A DNA stretch of 64,000 bases, from positions 992,001 through 1,056,000 of the forward strand of contig CAVNZM010000001.1 in the NCBI GenBank assembly GCA_963693365.1, read 5' to 3'. This stretch comes from Amoebidium appalachense (lineage: Eukaryota > Ichthyosporea). The stretch's first letter is position 1, and every line of letters begins with the position of its first letter. Under the pieces are notes generated by a model. The model had not been told where the DNA came from and made no database searches. It was given only the letters and a program-made list of their open reading frames with translations. A program made the position numbers and the translations under genes. This document shows, one piece after another, positions 34,309-46,980 of the stretch.

Positions 34309-34780
34309 TGTCATCTTCACTTGATTCTCGGCAAGACTTAGAAGTTGAGTTTTGTATTTGTTTATTAGTTTGTTGTAGTTTGTTTCCTTTTCCTTTCTTC
34401 CTTTCTTTCTTTCCTTTCTGTTTCCGTGTACACCGATATCTTAGATCTGTGTACGTATCGACATACTTAGCTGGCGCACACGTATTGTCGTTTGTGTCAA
34501 ATCTATATATGTCATCCAATCAAATCTCGTTTGTATTTTCCCAAATATAGTAACTTACATTCCTTTCCCATTCCTTTCTCACGACGTAGCATTGTGCTAT
34601 GTTCTCCAACTATTAGGAATACTTAATATTTTATTAGAAGTATCTTTCATTAGAGGATTGTATTCTATATTCTATGTGTCGACAGACATTTTGATCGATA
34701 TATTTTACACTCATAGTTTTCGTCTTTCTGATTGGAAAATAGAGTTTTCGTTCTTTTGATTGGTTTATCGTTTTCACATT
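34309..34780 (+). repeat. truncated LTR-B before B3
   Basis: Same truncation point (CACATT) as the array copies; here the following gag leads into a nearly full-length B polyprotein. Confidence 0.85.
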
Positions 34781-34830
34781 TTCACGTCTGCTCCGACATT
34801 GAACGTCTCTAGATCTGCTCCGACTACTGG

Positions 34831-37800
34831 ATGAACAACAAGGCCTACCCGTCCTTCAACCAGCTCATCAGTGACATCCGAGGAGCTGAAATCCGTGCCG
34901 GCCTAATCGACGCAGGCAAGGGTCCTCTTCGAGCACTTCAGAGCCGAGTGCTTCCCCCCGGTGACCTCCGTAACCGTATCCCTCGACGTGAGCATACACC
35001 TCACCGTTCCCCGTCCCGTTCCCGTGATCCTCCTCCGTCCTCCAAGTCACCCGGCCCCCGTTCAACTTCCCCTTACCATCGTGGTAACAGGGACAACCGT
35101 AACCGACAGCACAACACCAAGAAGGTGGAGTGTTCCTACTGCCATGAGCACCACCACATCACAGCATGCCCGGAGCCTGGCTGTGCTGTTGCTTGTCGTG
35201 CCAAGCAGGAGAAAGGCAACAAGAGTGTGCAATTTGCACTCATCTCCTCCACCGGCACACCCGAACGTGACGACCCCGTCTGGGACAGTGCTTGTAATGC
35301 ACACATCTGCCCCGTCAAGGAGTATTTCTCCTCCCTTACCCCGTGTCCTCCCACCCCCATTCACGGCCTCGGCACCGTCAATGCCACACACCGTGGCATC
35401 ATCAACCTGACACTGCACTACAACGGCCACTCAACCCCGTGCAGCATCAATGCTTTCTACATATCCGAGTCACCGTCTTTCCTCGTGTCTACCTCCATGG
35501 CCTCAACTGCCGGCCTCCTGGGTCATTGTGACGATGCAGACAACCACCCGTCGTTCCTCTACAGCCGTAATGGTGACATCATTTCCGATCTCACCCCCCT
35601 CAACGGTCTCTACTACATCACTGACTATGTGATTGACACTCCTCAACACCCGTGGGTCCAAGCCTGCACAGCAAGGACTCAACCAACCGACGACCTCACC
35701 CTTTCGCACAACCGTCTCGGCCACCGTGCCCTATCCACCGTCACCAGGATGGCCAAGGATGAGCTTGTCATTGGCATGCCCCCCTCCCTCAAGTCACCCG
35801 ACAACAGTGACTGCTTCGGCTGCATGTCTGGCAAGACCACCAAGGCTCCATTTCCCGGGCACCCGTTCCCGGTTCACCATCCCCGGTGCTAAGTGGCACC
35901 TGGACTTCTTCGAAGCTCCCTGTGCTTCCTATGGAGGCTACAAGGTTGCTCTGGTGTGTGTTTGTGATGCCACCGGTTACACCACCGTGTTCCCCCTCTA
36001 CGACCGTGGTGAAACCCTCAGCTACATTCAGTCTCTCGTTGAAACCATCGAACGTCAGACACCTGAGATCGTCACGCATCTTCGGTTTGACTCCGGCTCT
36101 GAGTTCACCTCCAGGGACACTGAGGCCTACTGCAAGCAGAAAGGCATCATCATCGAGTTTGCCCCCGTCGACACACCACAGCACAATAGAGTTGTTGAAC
36201 GGAAGATGAGAGAACTGCAAGAGACAGTCCGTTGCTTCCTCCATGCCGACAAGGACCAACCTCTCTCTCCCAAGTTGTGGGTTGCTGCTCTCAAGCATGC
36301 TGGCTACATCATCAACGTCACACCGTCATCTGCTGCCAACGGCAACACTCCCTTCGAGGCCTTCCACGGCTTCAAACCCGACGTCTCCCAGCTCCACGTG
36401 TTCGGCTCCCCTGCCTATGTGCATGTTCCCCGATCCAAGAGGAACAAGCTGGCATCAACCGTCAGAGTTGGCACCTACGTCGGCTGGGATCTGCCCTCCA
36501 AGGCACACAAGATCCTCGACCGTGCCAGCAACCAAGTCAAGATCTGCCGTGACGTCATCTTCGACGAGTCAAAATTCATGAGCAGCACCAATCAGGTCCC
36601 CGATCCCCCCAAACCCGATCTGCCGACATTGGACCCCCCCTCCGACGACGACGATGAAACTCCGTCTGTGGTCATCTCCCAACCGTCCTGGCACAACCAA
36701 CCAGCCCCGGTTGAACCCGTGCCTCCCCCGAGCCCCCCCCCCCCCACTGGCCAACGTCAACCCTTGCTGCCGGCCCCCCCCGTTGCTGTGCATCAACCCG
36801 GCTACATGACCCCGGTTCGTCCTGGGTCCCCCACCTTCCACTCGGCCTCGAGCAGCCCTGTGGACACCGATGCCCCCCTCACCACCGGTCCTATTCCTGG
36901 CTTCGATGCCCCTGTCCCGGCCTACAACACTTCCCCGTCCTCCACCCCCCTCAAGGACCCCCCCAAGCCCAACCTTCGTCGGTCTGCACGTCTCACCAAG
37001 CCTCCAACGGCACTGGTCAGCATCACAGCACCGACCATCAACATTGACCAACTCCCCAAGGGCATTCAAAAGCTTTGCAACGGTCCCAACGGTGATGCCG
37101 TCATAGCTGCCCTTGTACAGCCCTCACCTCCGAGTTCCAAGCCTTCATCACCAAGGATGTCTTCACCGTCGTTGATCCCCCCCCTGATGCCAACATCATC
37201 AAGTTCAAGTGGATTGTGACTGAGAAAGTCCTCAACAGACACCAAGATCAAGGCTCGTGGTGTTGCAAAGGGCTTCACTCAAGTCTACGGTGTTGACTAC
37301 GGTGACACCTCTTCCCCCGTGGTGATGTCCTCCTCCGTCCGTGCCCACCTTGCCATCGGTGTGGACGGCAACCATGAGATTCATGAACTCGACATCTCAA
37401 CGGCCTTCCTCAACAGTCCTCTTCAAGAAGACATCTACATTGAGCCACCACCTGGCTTCATCACCCCCGGCAACGAGCACAAGGTCTGGAAACTCAAGAA
37501 GGCACTCTACGGCCTCAAGCAAGCTTCACTGGCCTGGTATGAGTACTTCGACAAGGTCCTCCTTGCTCACGGTCTCGAACGTCTCCGTTCAGATCCATGT
37601 GTCTACATCAAGACCTTCCCCAACGGTGACATCATCCTCACTGGCAACTGATGAAGTCATCCCTCTGCAAGGTTGACCTCCCCGACATCTTCCTCGGCAC
37701 CCAGCTCATCCACACCCCCGGTCACCTCAAGCTGCTTCAACAGTCCTACATCAACGACATCGTCAGAGACTTCAACCTCAACGATGCCCACCCCAAGGCT

Positions 37801-39284
37801 ACTCCCATTCCCGTCGGCACCGTCATCACCATCAACGAGAACGACTCACCAACCATCAAGGTTCCCTACCGTGAACTACTCGGCCGTCTTTTGTGGGTTG
37901 CTCGTTGTTCCCGGCCCGACATCTCCTTTGCAATCGGCTACCTCGGTAGATTCAGTGCCCACCCCACCAAACTTGCATGGGAATGTCTACTCCGTGTAGT
38001 TCGGTACCTCATCGGCACTTCCAACCATCGGTGTGGACGGCAACCATGAGATTCATCAACTCGACGTCTCAACGGCCTTCCTCAACAGTCCCCTTCAAGA
38101 AGACGTCTACATTGAGCCACCATCTGGCTTCATCACTCCCGGCAACGAGCACAAGGTCTGGAAACTCAAGAAGGCACTCTACGGCCTCAAGCAAGCTTCA
38201 CTGGCCTGGTATGAGTACTTCCACAAGGTCCTCCTTGCTCACGGTCTCGAACGTCTCCGTTCAGACCCATGTCTCTACATCAAGACCTTCAGTTCCCCAA
38301 CGGTGACATCATCCTCACTGGCAACTATGTGGACGACGTCATCATCATCTGCACGGCCGACTCTTCCCACACCAAGGATCTAGTTGACCACATCATGAAG
38401 TCAGCTCTCTGCAAGGTCGACCTCCCCGACATCTTCCTCGGCACCGGCAGCTCATCCACACCCCCGGTCACCTCAAGCTGCTTCAACAGTCCTACATCAA
38501 CGACATCGTCAGAGACTTCAACCTCAACGATGCCCACCCCAAGGCTACTCCCATTCCCGTCGGCACCGTCATCACCATCAACGAGAACGACTCACCAACC
38601 ATCAAGGTTCCCTACCGTGAACTACTCGGCCGTCTTTTGTGGGTTGCTCGTTGTTCCCGACCCGACATCTCCTTTGCCATCGGCTACCATGGTAGATTCA
38701 GTGCCCACCCCACCAAACTTGCATGGGAATGTCTACTCCGTGTAGTTCGGTACCTCATCGGCACTTCCAACCTCGGCCTTCACTACGACAAGTCTGCATC
38801 CGACGACAACACCCCCTTGCTGGAATGTTATTCTGATGCCGACTTTGCCAACTGCCCCAACACCCGTTGTTCAACCACCGGATACGTCATCTTCTTCAAG
38901 GGCATACCCATCACATGGTATTCGAAGCTGCAGTCCATCACGGCAACATCCACCACCGAGGCTGAGCTTCTGGCCATCAATGCTGCTGTTCAAAACGTCA
39001 TCTGGCACCGTGATCTCCTCCGTGAACTCGGCTACCCAATGACCGACCCCACCCCCGTCTACTGTGACAACCAGTCCACCATTGCCCTCCTGCACACCAA
39101 CAGCATCAAGCACCTGACCAAACACATTGCTGTCCGGTACCACAACACGAAGGACTACATCAAGAGTGGGGATGTGGTCGTCACCTACGTGTCCACCAAA
39201 GACAACATGGCCGACATCTTCACCAAGCCCCTGCCCGGGCCCTCCCACGAGCAGCACCGTGCTTCACTCAGTCTTCATGACTGA
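34831..39284 (+). pseudogene. B3: copia family B gag-pol, multiply frameshifted
   Basis: Gag/protease frame 34831-35892 (CCHC knuckle, VWDSACNAHIC, then GAG-pre-integrase HNRLGH...CFGC zinc site). A frameshift near 35855 leads into integrase (to 37219) with the D-D-E residues in HLDFFEAP, FDSGSEF and VVERKM, and a chromodomain-like basic tail RRSARLTKP. Further frameshifts near 37120 and 37235. First RT copy (37319-37650) lacks 67 bp containing YVDD. A second RT copy starts at 38025 after a partial tandem duplication. RNase H is open to 39284 (SDADFAN, TEAEL, YCDNQST, ADIFTKPLPGP). Order gag-PR-IN-RT-RH defines Ty1/copia. Inactive. Confidence 0.9.
37353..38770 (+). repeat. internal tandem duplication of RT in B3
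   Basis: The RT segment starting CCATCGGTGTGGACGG begins at 37353 and again at 38025 (period 672 because the first copy lost 67 bp including YVDD). The junction reads GTSN|HRCGRQP. The same junction exists in B4. Confidence 0.9.
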
Positions 39285-39285
39285 G

Positions 39286-39316
<31 letters not shown>

Positions 39317-40011
39317 TCCCCCCGGTTCATCTACAGTGGTCTTCATGTAGGTTGGGGCCCTGGCCAGTGGTCTACACATCACTGTGTAGAGACACCTCCC
39401 AACGAAAGCTACTGCTGTCTTCATCAATCTTCAGTGTGTGCATCTTCAGTGGGGATTTCTTCTCCACCATCCGTCGTTTATTTATATACCATCATATATA
39501 TTGGGTTTCTTTTATATTCGACTTATATATCTGTCGAACTGGGATGGCGTCCCAGTATAAATATTTATCTATAGCCATGGCGTGCTGGTTGACTGCCAGT
39601 CTAAACCTAGTCCTCGGGATGCTCATTCCCCGTGTCTTAACTGGTTGACCACCAGTCTATAAATCAGTCCACAAGATGTTCATGCCTTGTGTTTATCTGG
39701 GTGGTCCCCAGTATAAATCATTAGCCACCAACACATCACACATACACTAGTTGTTTTCTTCTATATATATTCATATATCGTCATTGGCTACCTTCATGTT
39801 CCGAGTCTTCAGAGGCAACCGTCGTTGTGTGCTTCTTCCGTTTTGGTTTTCTTCCCCGGCTTGCACCTTCAAGTCTTCTCCATTGTCTTCTCGAGTGGGG
39901 AAACTTGACTGTGACTTCACGGCACCTGCTTCTACATGTGTGAGAGTCTTAACATCAACAGTCACATCAACAAACTTCACGAGAACCCAACTTCCAACCC
40001 TTGAGTGGGGA
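39285..40011 (+). other. B3 3' UTR: poly(C), hairpin series, PPTs
   Basis: The stop TGA is followed by GTGTG and a poly(C) run. Then come hairpins at 39538-39556 (ACTGGGA/TCCCAGT), 39585-39600, 39614-39632, 39640-39656 and 39697-39711, most followed by TATAAAT-like bases. Two PPT-type motifs, CGAGTGGGGA (near 39894) and TTGAGTGGGGA (40001-40011), the second adjacent to LTR-B. Confidence 0.75.
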
Positions 40012-40580
40012 TGTCATCTTCACTTAATTCTCAGCAAGACTTAGAAGTTGAGTTTTGTATTTGTTTATTAGTTTGTTGTAGTTTGTTTCCTTTTCCTTTC
40101 TTCCTTTCTTTCTTTCCTTTCTGTTTCCGTGTACACCGAGATCTTAGATCTGTGTACGTATCGAGATACTTAGCTGGCGCACACGTATTGTCGTTTGTGT
40201 CAAATCTATATATGTCATCCAATCAAATCTCGTTTGTAATTTTCCCAAATATAGTAACTTACATTCCTTTCCCATTCCTTTCTCACGACGTAGCATTGTG
40301 CTATGTTCTCCAACTATTAGGAATACTTATATTTAGACGTGTTATGATAAGAACATGTATAAACTTTGAATGTATGTTGTGAACTAATAGTTACATAAGT
40401 GGTTTCATTTTGTTAAATGTTTCCGTGCTTTTATTAGAAGTATCTTTCATTAGAGGATTGTATTCTATATTCTATGTGTCGACAGACATTTTGATCGATA
40501 TATTTTACACTCATAGTTTTCGTCTTTCTGATTGGAAAATAGAGTTTTCGTTCTTTTGATTGGTTTATCGTTTTCACATT
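40012..40580 (+). repeat. LTR-B between B3 and B4 (truncated)
   Basis: Serves as 3' LTR of B3 and runs straight into the gag of B4 at the same truncation point (CACATT) as the array copies. It keeps about 95 bp (40335-40430) that the array copies lack. Confidence 0.85.
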
Positions 40581-40629
40581 TTCACGTCTGCTCCGACATT
40601 GAACGTCTCTAGATCTGCTCCGACTACTG

Positions 40630-43600
40630 GATGAACAACAAGGCCTACCCCTACCTTCAACCAGCTCATCAGTCACATCCGAGGAGCTGAAATCCGTGCC
40701 GGCCTAATCGACGCAGGCAAGGGTCCTCTTCGAGCACTTCAGAGCCGAGTGCTTCCCCCCGGTGACCTCCGTAACCGTATCCCTCGACGTGAGCATACAC
40801 CTCACCGTTCCCCGTCCCGTTCCCGTGATCCTCCTCTGTCCTCCAAGTCACCCGGCCCCCGTTTAACTTCCCCTTACCATCGTGGTAACAGGGACAACCG
40901 TAACCGACAGCACAACACCAAGAAGGTGGAGTGTTCCTACTGCCATGAGCACCACCACATCACAGCATGCCCGGAGCCTGGCTGTGCTGTTGCTTGTCGT
41001 GCCAAGCAGGAGAAAGGCAACAAGAGTGTGCAATTTGCACTCATCTCCTCCACCGGCACACCCGAACGTGACGACCCCGTCTGGGACAGTGCTTGTAATG
41101 CACACATCTGCCCCGTCAAGGAGTATTTCTCCTCCCTTACCCCGTGTCCTCCCACCCCCATTCACGGCCTCGGCACCGTCAATGCCACACACCGTGGCAT
41201 CATCAACCTGACACTGCACTACAACGGCCACTCAACCCCGTGCAGCATCAATGCTTTCTACGTATCCGAGTCACCGTCTTTCCTCGTGTCTACCTCCATG
41301 GCCTCAACTGCCGGCCTCCTGGGTCATTGTGACGATGCAGACAACCACCCGTCGTTCCTCTACAGCCGTAATGGTGACATCATTTCCGATCTCACCCCCC
41401 TCAACGGTCTCTACTACATCACTGACAACGGCCACTCAACCCCGTGCAGCATCAATGCTTTCTACGTACCCGAGTCACCGTCTTTCCTCGTGTCTACCTC
41501 CATGGCCTCAACTGCCGGCCTCCTGGGTCATTGTGAAGATGCAGACAACCACCCGTCGTTCCTCTACAGCCGTAATGGTGACATCATTTCCGATCTCACC
41601 CCCCTCAACGGTCTCTACTACATCACTGACTATGTGATTGACACTCCTCAACACCCGTGGGTCCAAGCCTGCACAGCAAGGACTCGACCAACCGACGACC
41701 TCACCCTTTGGCACAACCGTCTCGGCCACCGTGCCCTATCCACCGTCACCAGGATGGCCAAGGATGAGCTTGTCATCGGCATGCCCCCCTCCCTCAAGTC
41801 ACCCGACAACAGTGACTGCTTCGGCTGCATGTCTGGCAAGACCACCAAGGCTCCATTTTCCGGCACCCGTTCCCGGTTCACCATCCCCGGTGCTAAGTGG
41901 CACCTGCCAGTGGACTTCTTCGAAGCTCCCTGTGCTTCCTACGGAGGCTACAAGGTTGCTCTGGTGTGTGTTTGTGATGCCACCGGTTACACCACCGTGT
42001 TCCCCCTCTACGACCGTGGTGAAACCCTCAGCTACATTCAGTCTCTCGTTGAAACCATCGAACGTCAGACACCTGAGATCGTCACCCATCTTCGGTTTGA
42101 CTCCGGCTCTGAGTTCACCTCCAGGGACACCGAGGCCTACTGCAAGCAGAAAGGCATCATCATCGAGTTTGCCCCCGTCGACACACCACAGCACAACGGT
42201 GTTGTTGAACGGAAGATGAGAGAACTGCAAGAGACAGTCCGTTACTTCCTCCATGCCGACAAGGACCAACCTCTCTCTCCCAAGTTGTGGGTTGCTGCTC
42301 TCAAGCATGCTGGCTACATCATCAACGTCACACCGTCATCTGCTGCCAACGGCAACACTCCCTTCGAGGCCTTCCACGGCTTCAAACCCGACGTCTCCCA
42401 GCTCCACGTGTTCGGCTCCCCTGCCTATGTGCATGTTCCCCGATCCAAGAGGAACAAGCTGGCATCAACCGTCAGAGTCGGCACCTACGTCGGCTGGGAT
42501 CTGCCCTCCATGGCACATAAGATCCTCGACCGTGCCAGCAACCAAGTCAAGATCTGCCGTGACGTCATCTTCGACGAGTCAAAATTCATGAGCAGCACCA
42601 ATCAGGTCCCCGATCCCCCCAAACCCGATCTGCCGACATTGAACCCCCCCTCCGACGACGACGATGAAACTCCGTCTGTGGTCATCTCCCAACCGTCCTG
42701 GCACAACCAAGCAGCCCCGGTTGAACCCGTGCCTCCCCCGAGCCCCCCCCCACTGGCCAACAACCCTTGCTGCCGGCCCCCCCCGTTGCTGTGCATCACC
42801 CCGGCTACATGACCCCGGTTCGTCCTGGGTCCCCCACCTTCCACTCGGCCTCGAGCAGCCCTGTGGACACCGATGCCCCCCTCACCACCGGTCCTATTCC
42901 TGGCTTCGATGCCCCTGTCCGGGCCTACAACACTTCCCCCGTCCTCCACCCCCCTCAAGGACCCCCCCAAGCCCAACCTTCGTCGGTCTGCACGTCTCAC
43001 CAAGCCTCCAACGGCACTGGTCAGCATCACAGCACCGAACATCAACATTGACCAACTCCCCAAGGGCATTCAAAAGCTTTGCAACGGTCCCAACGGTGAT
43101 GCCGTCATAGCTGCCCTTGTACAGCCCTCACCTCCGAGTTCCAAGCCTTCATCACCAAGGATGTCTTCACCGTCGTTGATCCCCCCCCTGATGCCAACAT
43201 CATCAAGTTCAAGTGGATTGTGACTGAGAAAGTCCTCAACAGACACCAAGATCAAGGCTCGTGGTGTTGCAAAGGGCTTCACTCAAGTCTACGGTGTTGA
43301 CTACGGTGACACCTCTTCCCCCGTGGTGATGTCCTCCTCCGTCCGTGCCCTCCTTGCCATCGGTGTGGACGGCAACCATGAGATTCATGAACTCGACATC
43401 TCAACGGCCTTCCTCAACAGTCCTCTTCAAGAAGACATCTACATTGAGCCACCACCTGGCTTCATCACCCCCGGCAACGAGCACAAGGTCTGGAAACTCA
43501 AGAAGGCACTCTACGGCCTCAAGCAAGCTTCACTGGCCTGGTATGAGTACTTCGACAAGGTCCTCCTTGCTCACGGTCTCGAACGTCTCCGTTCAGATCC

Positions 43601-45355
43601 ATGTGTCTACATCAAGACCTTCCCCAACGGTGACATCATCCTCACTGGCAACTATGTGGACGACGTCATCATCATCTGCACGGCCAACTCTTCCCACACC
43701 AAGGATCTAGTAGACCACATCATGAAGTCATCCCTCTGCAAGGTTGACCTCCCCGACATCTTCCTCGGCACCCAGCTCATCCACACCCCCGGTCACCTCA
43801 AGCTGCTTCAACAGTCCTACATCAACGACATCGTCAGAGACTTCAACCTCAACGATGCCCACCCCAAGGCTACTCCCATTCCCGTCGGCACCGTCATCAC
43901 CATCAACGAGAACGACTCACCAACCATCAAGGTTCCCTACCGTGAACTACTCGGCCGTCTTTTGTGGGTTGCTCGTTGTTCCCGGCCCGACATCTCCTTT
44001 GCCATCGGCTACCTCGGTAGATTCAGTGCCCACCCCACCAAACTTGCATGGGAATGTCTACTCCGTGTAGTTCGGTACCTCATCGGCACTTCCAACCATC
44101 GGTGTGGACGGCAACCATGAGATTCATCAACTCGACGTCTCAACGGCCTTTATCAACAGTCCCCTTCAAGAAGACATCTACATTGAGCTACCATCTGGCT
44201 TCATCACTCCCGGCAACGAGCACAAGGTCTGGAAACTCAAGAAGGCACTCTACGGCCTCAAGCAAGCTTCACTGGCCTGGTATGAGTACTTCGACAAGGT
44301 CCTCCTTGCTCACGGTCTCGAACGTCTCCGTTCAGACCCATGTCTCTACATCAAGACCTTCCCCAACGGTGACATCATCCTCACTGGCAACTATGTGGAC
44401 GACGTCATCATCATCTGCACGGCCGACTCGTCCCACACCAAGGATCTAGTTGACCACATCATGAAGTCAGCTCTCTGCAAGGTCGACCTCCCCGACATCT
44501 TCCTCGGCACCCAGCTCATCCACACCCGCGGTCACCTCAAGCTGCTTCAACAGTCCTACATCAACGACATCGTCAGAGTCTCAGACTTCAATGGTCAACG
44601 ATGCCCACCCCAAGGCTACTCCCATTCCCGTCGACACCGTCATCACCATCAACGAGAACGACTCACCAACCATCAAGGTTCCCTACCGTGAACTACTCGG
44701 CCGTCTTTTGTGGGTTGCTCGTTGTTCCCGGCCCGACATCTCCTTTGTCATCGGCTACCTCGGTAGATTCAGTGCCCACCCCACCAAACTTGCATGGGAA
44801 TGTCTACTCCGTGTAGTTCGGTACCTCATCGGCACATCCAACCTCGGCCTTCACTACGACAAGTCTGCATCCGACGACAACACCCCCTTGCTTGAGTGTT
44901 ATTCTGATGCTGACTTTGCCAACTGCCCCAACACCCGTCGTTCAACCACCGGATACGTCATCTTCTTCAAGGGCATACCCATCACATGGTATTCGAAGCT
45001 GCAGTCCATCACGGCAACATCCACCACCGAGGCTGAGCTTCTGGCCATCAATGCTGCTGTTCAAAACGTCATCTGGCACCGTGATCTCCTCCGTGAACTC
45101 GGCTACCCAATGACCGACCCCACCCCCGTCTACTGTGACAACCAGTCCACCATTGCCCTCCTGCACACCAACAGCATCAAGCACCGGACCAAACACATTG
45201 CTGTCCGGTACCACAACACGAAGGACTACATCAAGAGTGGGGATGTGGTCGTCACCTACGTGTCCACCAAAGACAACGTGGCCGACATCTTCACCAAGCC
45301 CCTGCCCGGGCCCTCCCACGAGCAGCACCGTGCTTCACTCAGTCTTCATGACTGA
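40630..45355 (+). pseudogene. B4: copia family B gag-pol, multiply frameshifted
   Basis: Gag starts ATG at 40630 but is shifted within 10 codons; the main frame 40749-42812 covers the CCHC knuckle, protease motif, GAG-pre-integrase and integrase (VDFFEAP, FDSGSEF, GVVERKM). It holds an in-frame 204-bp (68-codon) duplication at 41223-41426/41427-41630. Frameshifts near 42765, 43115 and 43240 are followed by an open RT copy (43323-44120, YVDD intact), a second RT copy (from 44096, YVDD intact), a frameshift near 44580, and RNase H to 45355. It shares its RT duplication and several frameshifts with B3, so both descend from one defective parent. Confidence 0.9.
43357..44834 (+). repeat. internal tandem duplication of RT in B4
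   Basis: Copies begin at 43357 and 44096, period 739 bp, both with YVDD. The two copies differ at scattered bases (for example FLNSPLQEDI versus FINSPLQEDI), so the duplication is older than the B3/B4 doubling. Confidence 0.9.
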
Positions 45356-45356
45356 G

Positions 45357-45392
<36 letters not shown>

Positions 45393-45962
45393 TCATCTAC
45401 AGTGGTCTTCATGTAGGTTGGGGCCCTGGCCAGTGGTCTACACATCACTGTGTAGAGACACCTCCCAACGAAAGTCTACTGCTGTCTTCATCAATCTTCA
45501 GTGTGTGCATCTTCAGTGGGGATTTCTTCTCCACCATCCGTCGTTTATTTATATACCATCATATATATTGGGTTTCTTTTATATTCGACTTATAGTTGAC
45601 CACCAGTCTATAAATCAGTCCACAAGATGTTCATGCCTTGTGTTTATCTGGGTGGTCCCCAGTATAAATCATTAGCCACCAACACATCACACATACACTA
45701 GTTGTTTTCTTCTATATATATTCATATATCGTCATTGGCTACCGTCATGTTCCGAGTCTTCAGAGGCAACCGTCGTTGTGTGCTTCTTCCGTTTTGGTTT
45801 TCTTCCCCGGCTTGCACCTTCAAGTTTTCTCCATTGTCTTCTCGAGTGGGGAAACTTGACTGTGACTTCACGGCACCTGCTTCTACATGTGTCAGAGTCT
45901 TAACATCAACAGTCACATCAACAAACTTCACGAGAACCCAACTTCCAACCCTTGAGTGGGGA
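45356..45962 (+). other. B4 3' UTR
   Basis: Poly(C) tract just after the stop, hairpins partly deleted (only the TTGACCACCAG and CTGGGTGGTCCCCAG parts remain, 45595-45665), PPT GAGTGGGGA at 45954-45962. Confidence 0.75.
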
Positions 45963-46067
45963 TGTCATCTTCACTTAATTCTCAGCAAGACTTAGAAGTT
46001 GAGTTTTGTATTTGTTTATTAGTTTGTTGTAGTTTGTTTCCTTTTCCTTTCTTCCTTTCTTTCTTTT

Positions 46068-46980
46068 TGTTAAATTATATACGTATTTGGGATGTAAGCA
46101 GAGACACAGTGGTGCAGTGTGAAAACACCACAGACACACAAAACACGGAACGATCGGAGCAGTGTACACAACAGACATCAATGTTTAGACACGACTGAAC
46201 TGAATTTATTCTGATCTTCGAATAAATACCTGAAATTCCTCTAAGTCCAATCCATACATGATTTCCGACCAGTCGGAAATCAGATCCATCTCTAATAGAA
46301 ACCAATCACTAAGAACCAATTGCTTTCTGAGAGATCCGGTACGCGGAGACGTACACGATAGGACACAGACACTAGTTAAGATCAACTCGTGTCATCATCA
46401 AGGAAGTTCTAACCTATGACATACTGCAAAGACTCAGACATATCACACTTAACCTTGATGATTGGTTAAAGCCCGGCAACACATGAAAACTAAAGTGAAT
46501 TAATGAAGTCTAAACACACATGCTATTCTAAGTGTAGCCTAAGTGTGTTACCGTCCAATGAACACGTATTAACACAAATCTACCTAACATATATTAGTAG
46601 AAAAGAAATACGATTATACACATGAAGACAAGGAGAGAAAGAAAAGAAAATAAGGAAGGAGAAAGAGGAAGGAAAAGAGAGCACAGATCAACAAACAAGA
46701 TAGTAATAGCATAACTATAACCAGAGATCTTTATGTACACACGAACATGTACATGTCTCTCCCTGAGTGGGTGGATCCGTGTACACACATATAAATATTC
46801 TAATCGATATTACAACACACGATTAAAGCCGATACAAGACGATTACAAGTATACAAGCATATCGGAGATCGATGCTACACTTTACATGATAGGAGTGTGG
46901 CATATACACTAAGCATATGAACTGAAACATAACACAAACTGAGAAGATCTTACCATATGTAAAAACTACGTATTACAACA
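46068..46980 (-). repeat. 3' LTR of element A
   Basis: 913 bp; palindrome at 46261-46280. Confidence 0.92.

Larger units (their letters stand above)
22682..35176 (+). repeat. tandem array, 3 x 4165-bp chimeric unit
   Basis: Unit starts (CTGGCTGTGCTGTTGC) are at 22682, 26847 and 31012, with a fourth partial start at 35177 that runs on into B3. Spacing is 4165 bp each time. The copies differ almost only in poly(C)/poly(G) lengths and a few bases (for example CTCTTTTATAG at about 25595 versus CTGATTTATAG in copies 2 and 3). Unit order: B gag/protease, D RT remnant, LTR-C (minus), C 3' end (minus), truncated LTR-B, B gag. Very recent amplification or an assembly artefact. Confidence 0.9.

Noticed and set aside
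22682-35176. CRISPR-like or other functional tandem system
   Set aside because: The repeats are 4165 bp long, made of retroelement pieces, with no spacers or cas-like genes, in a eukaryote.
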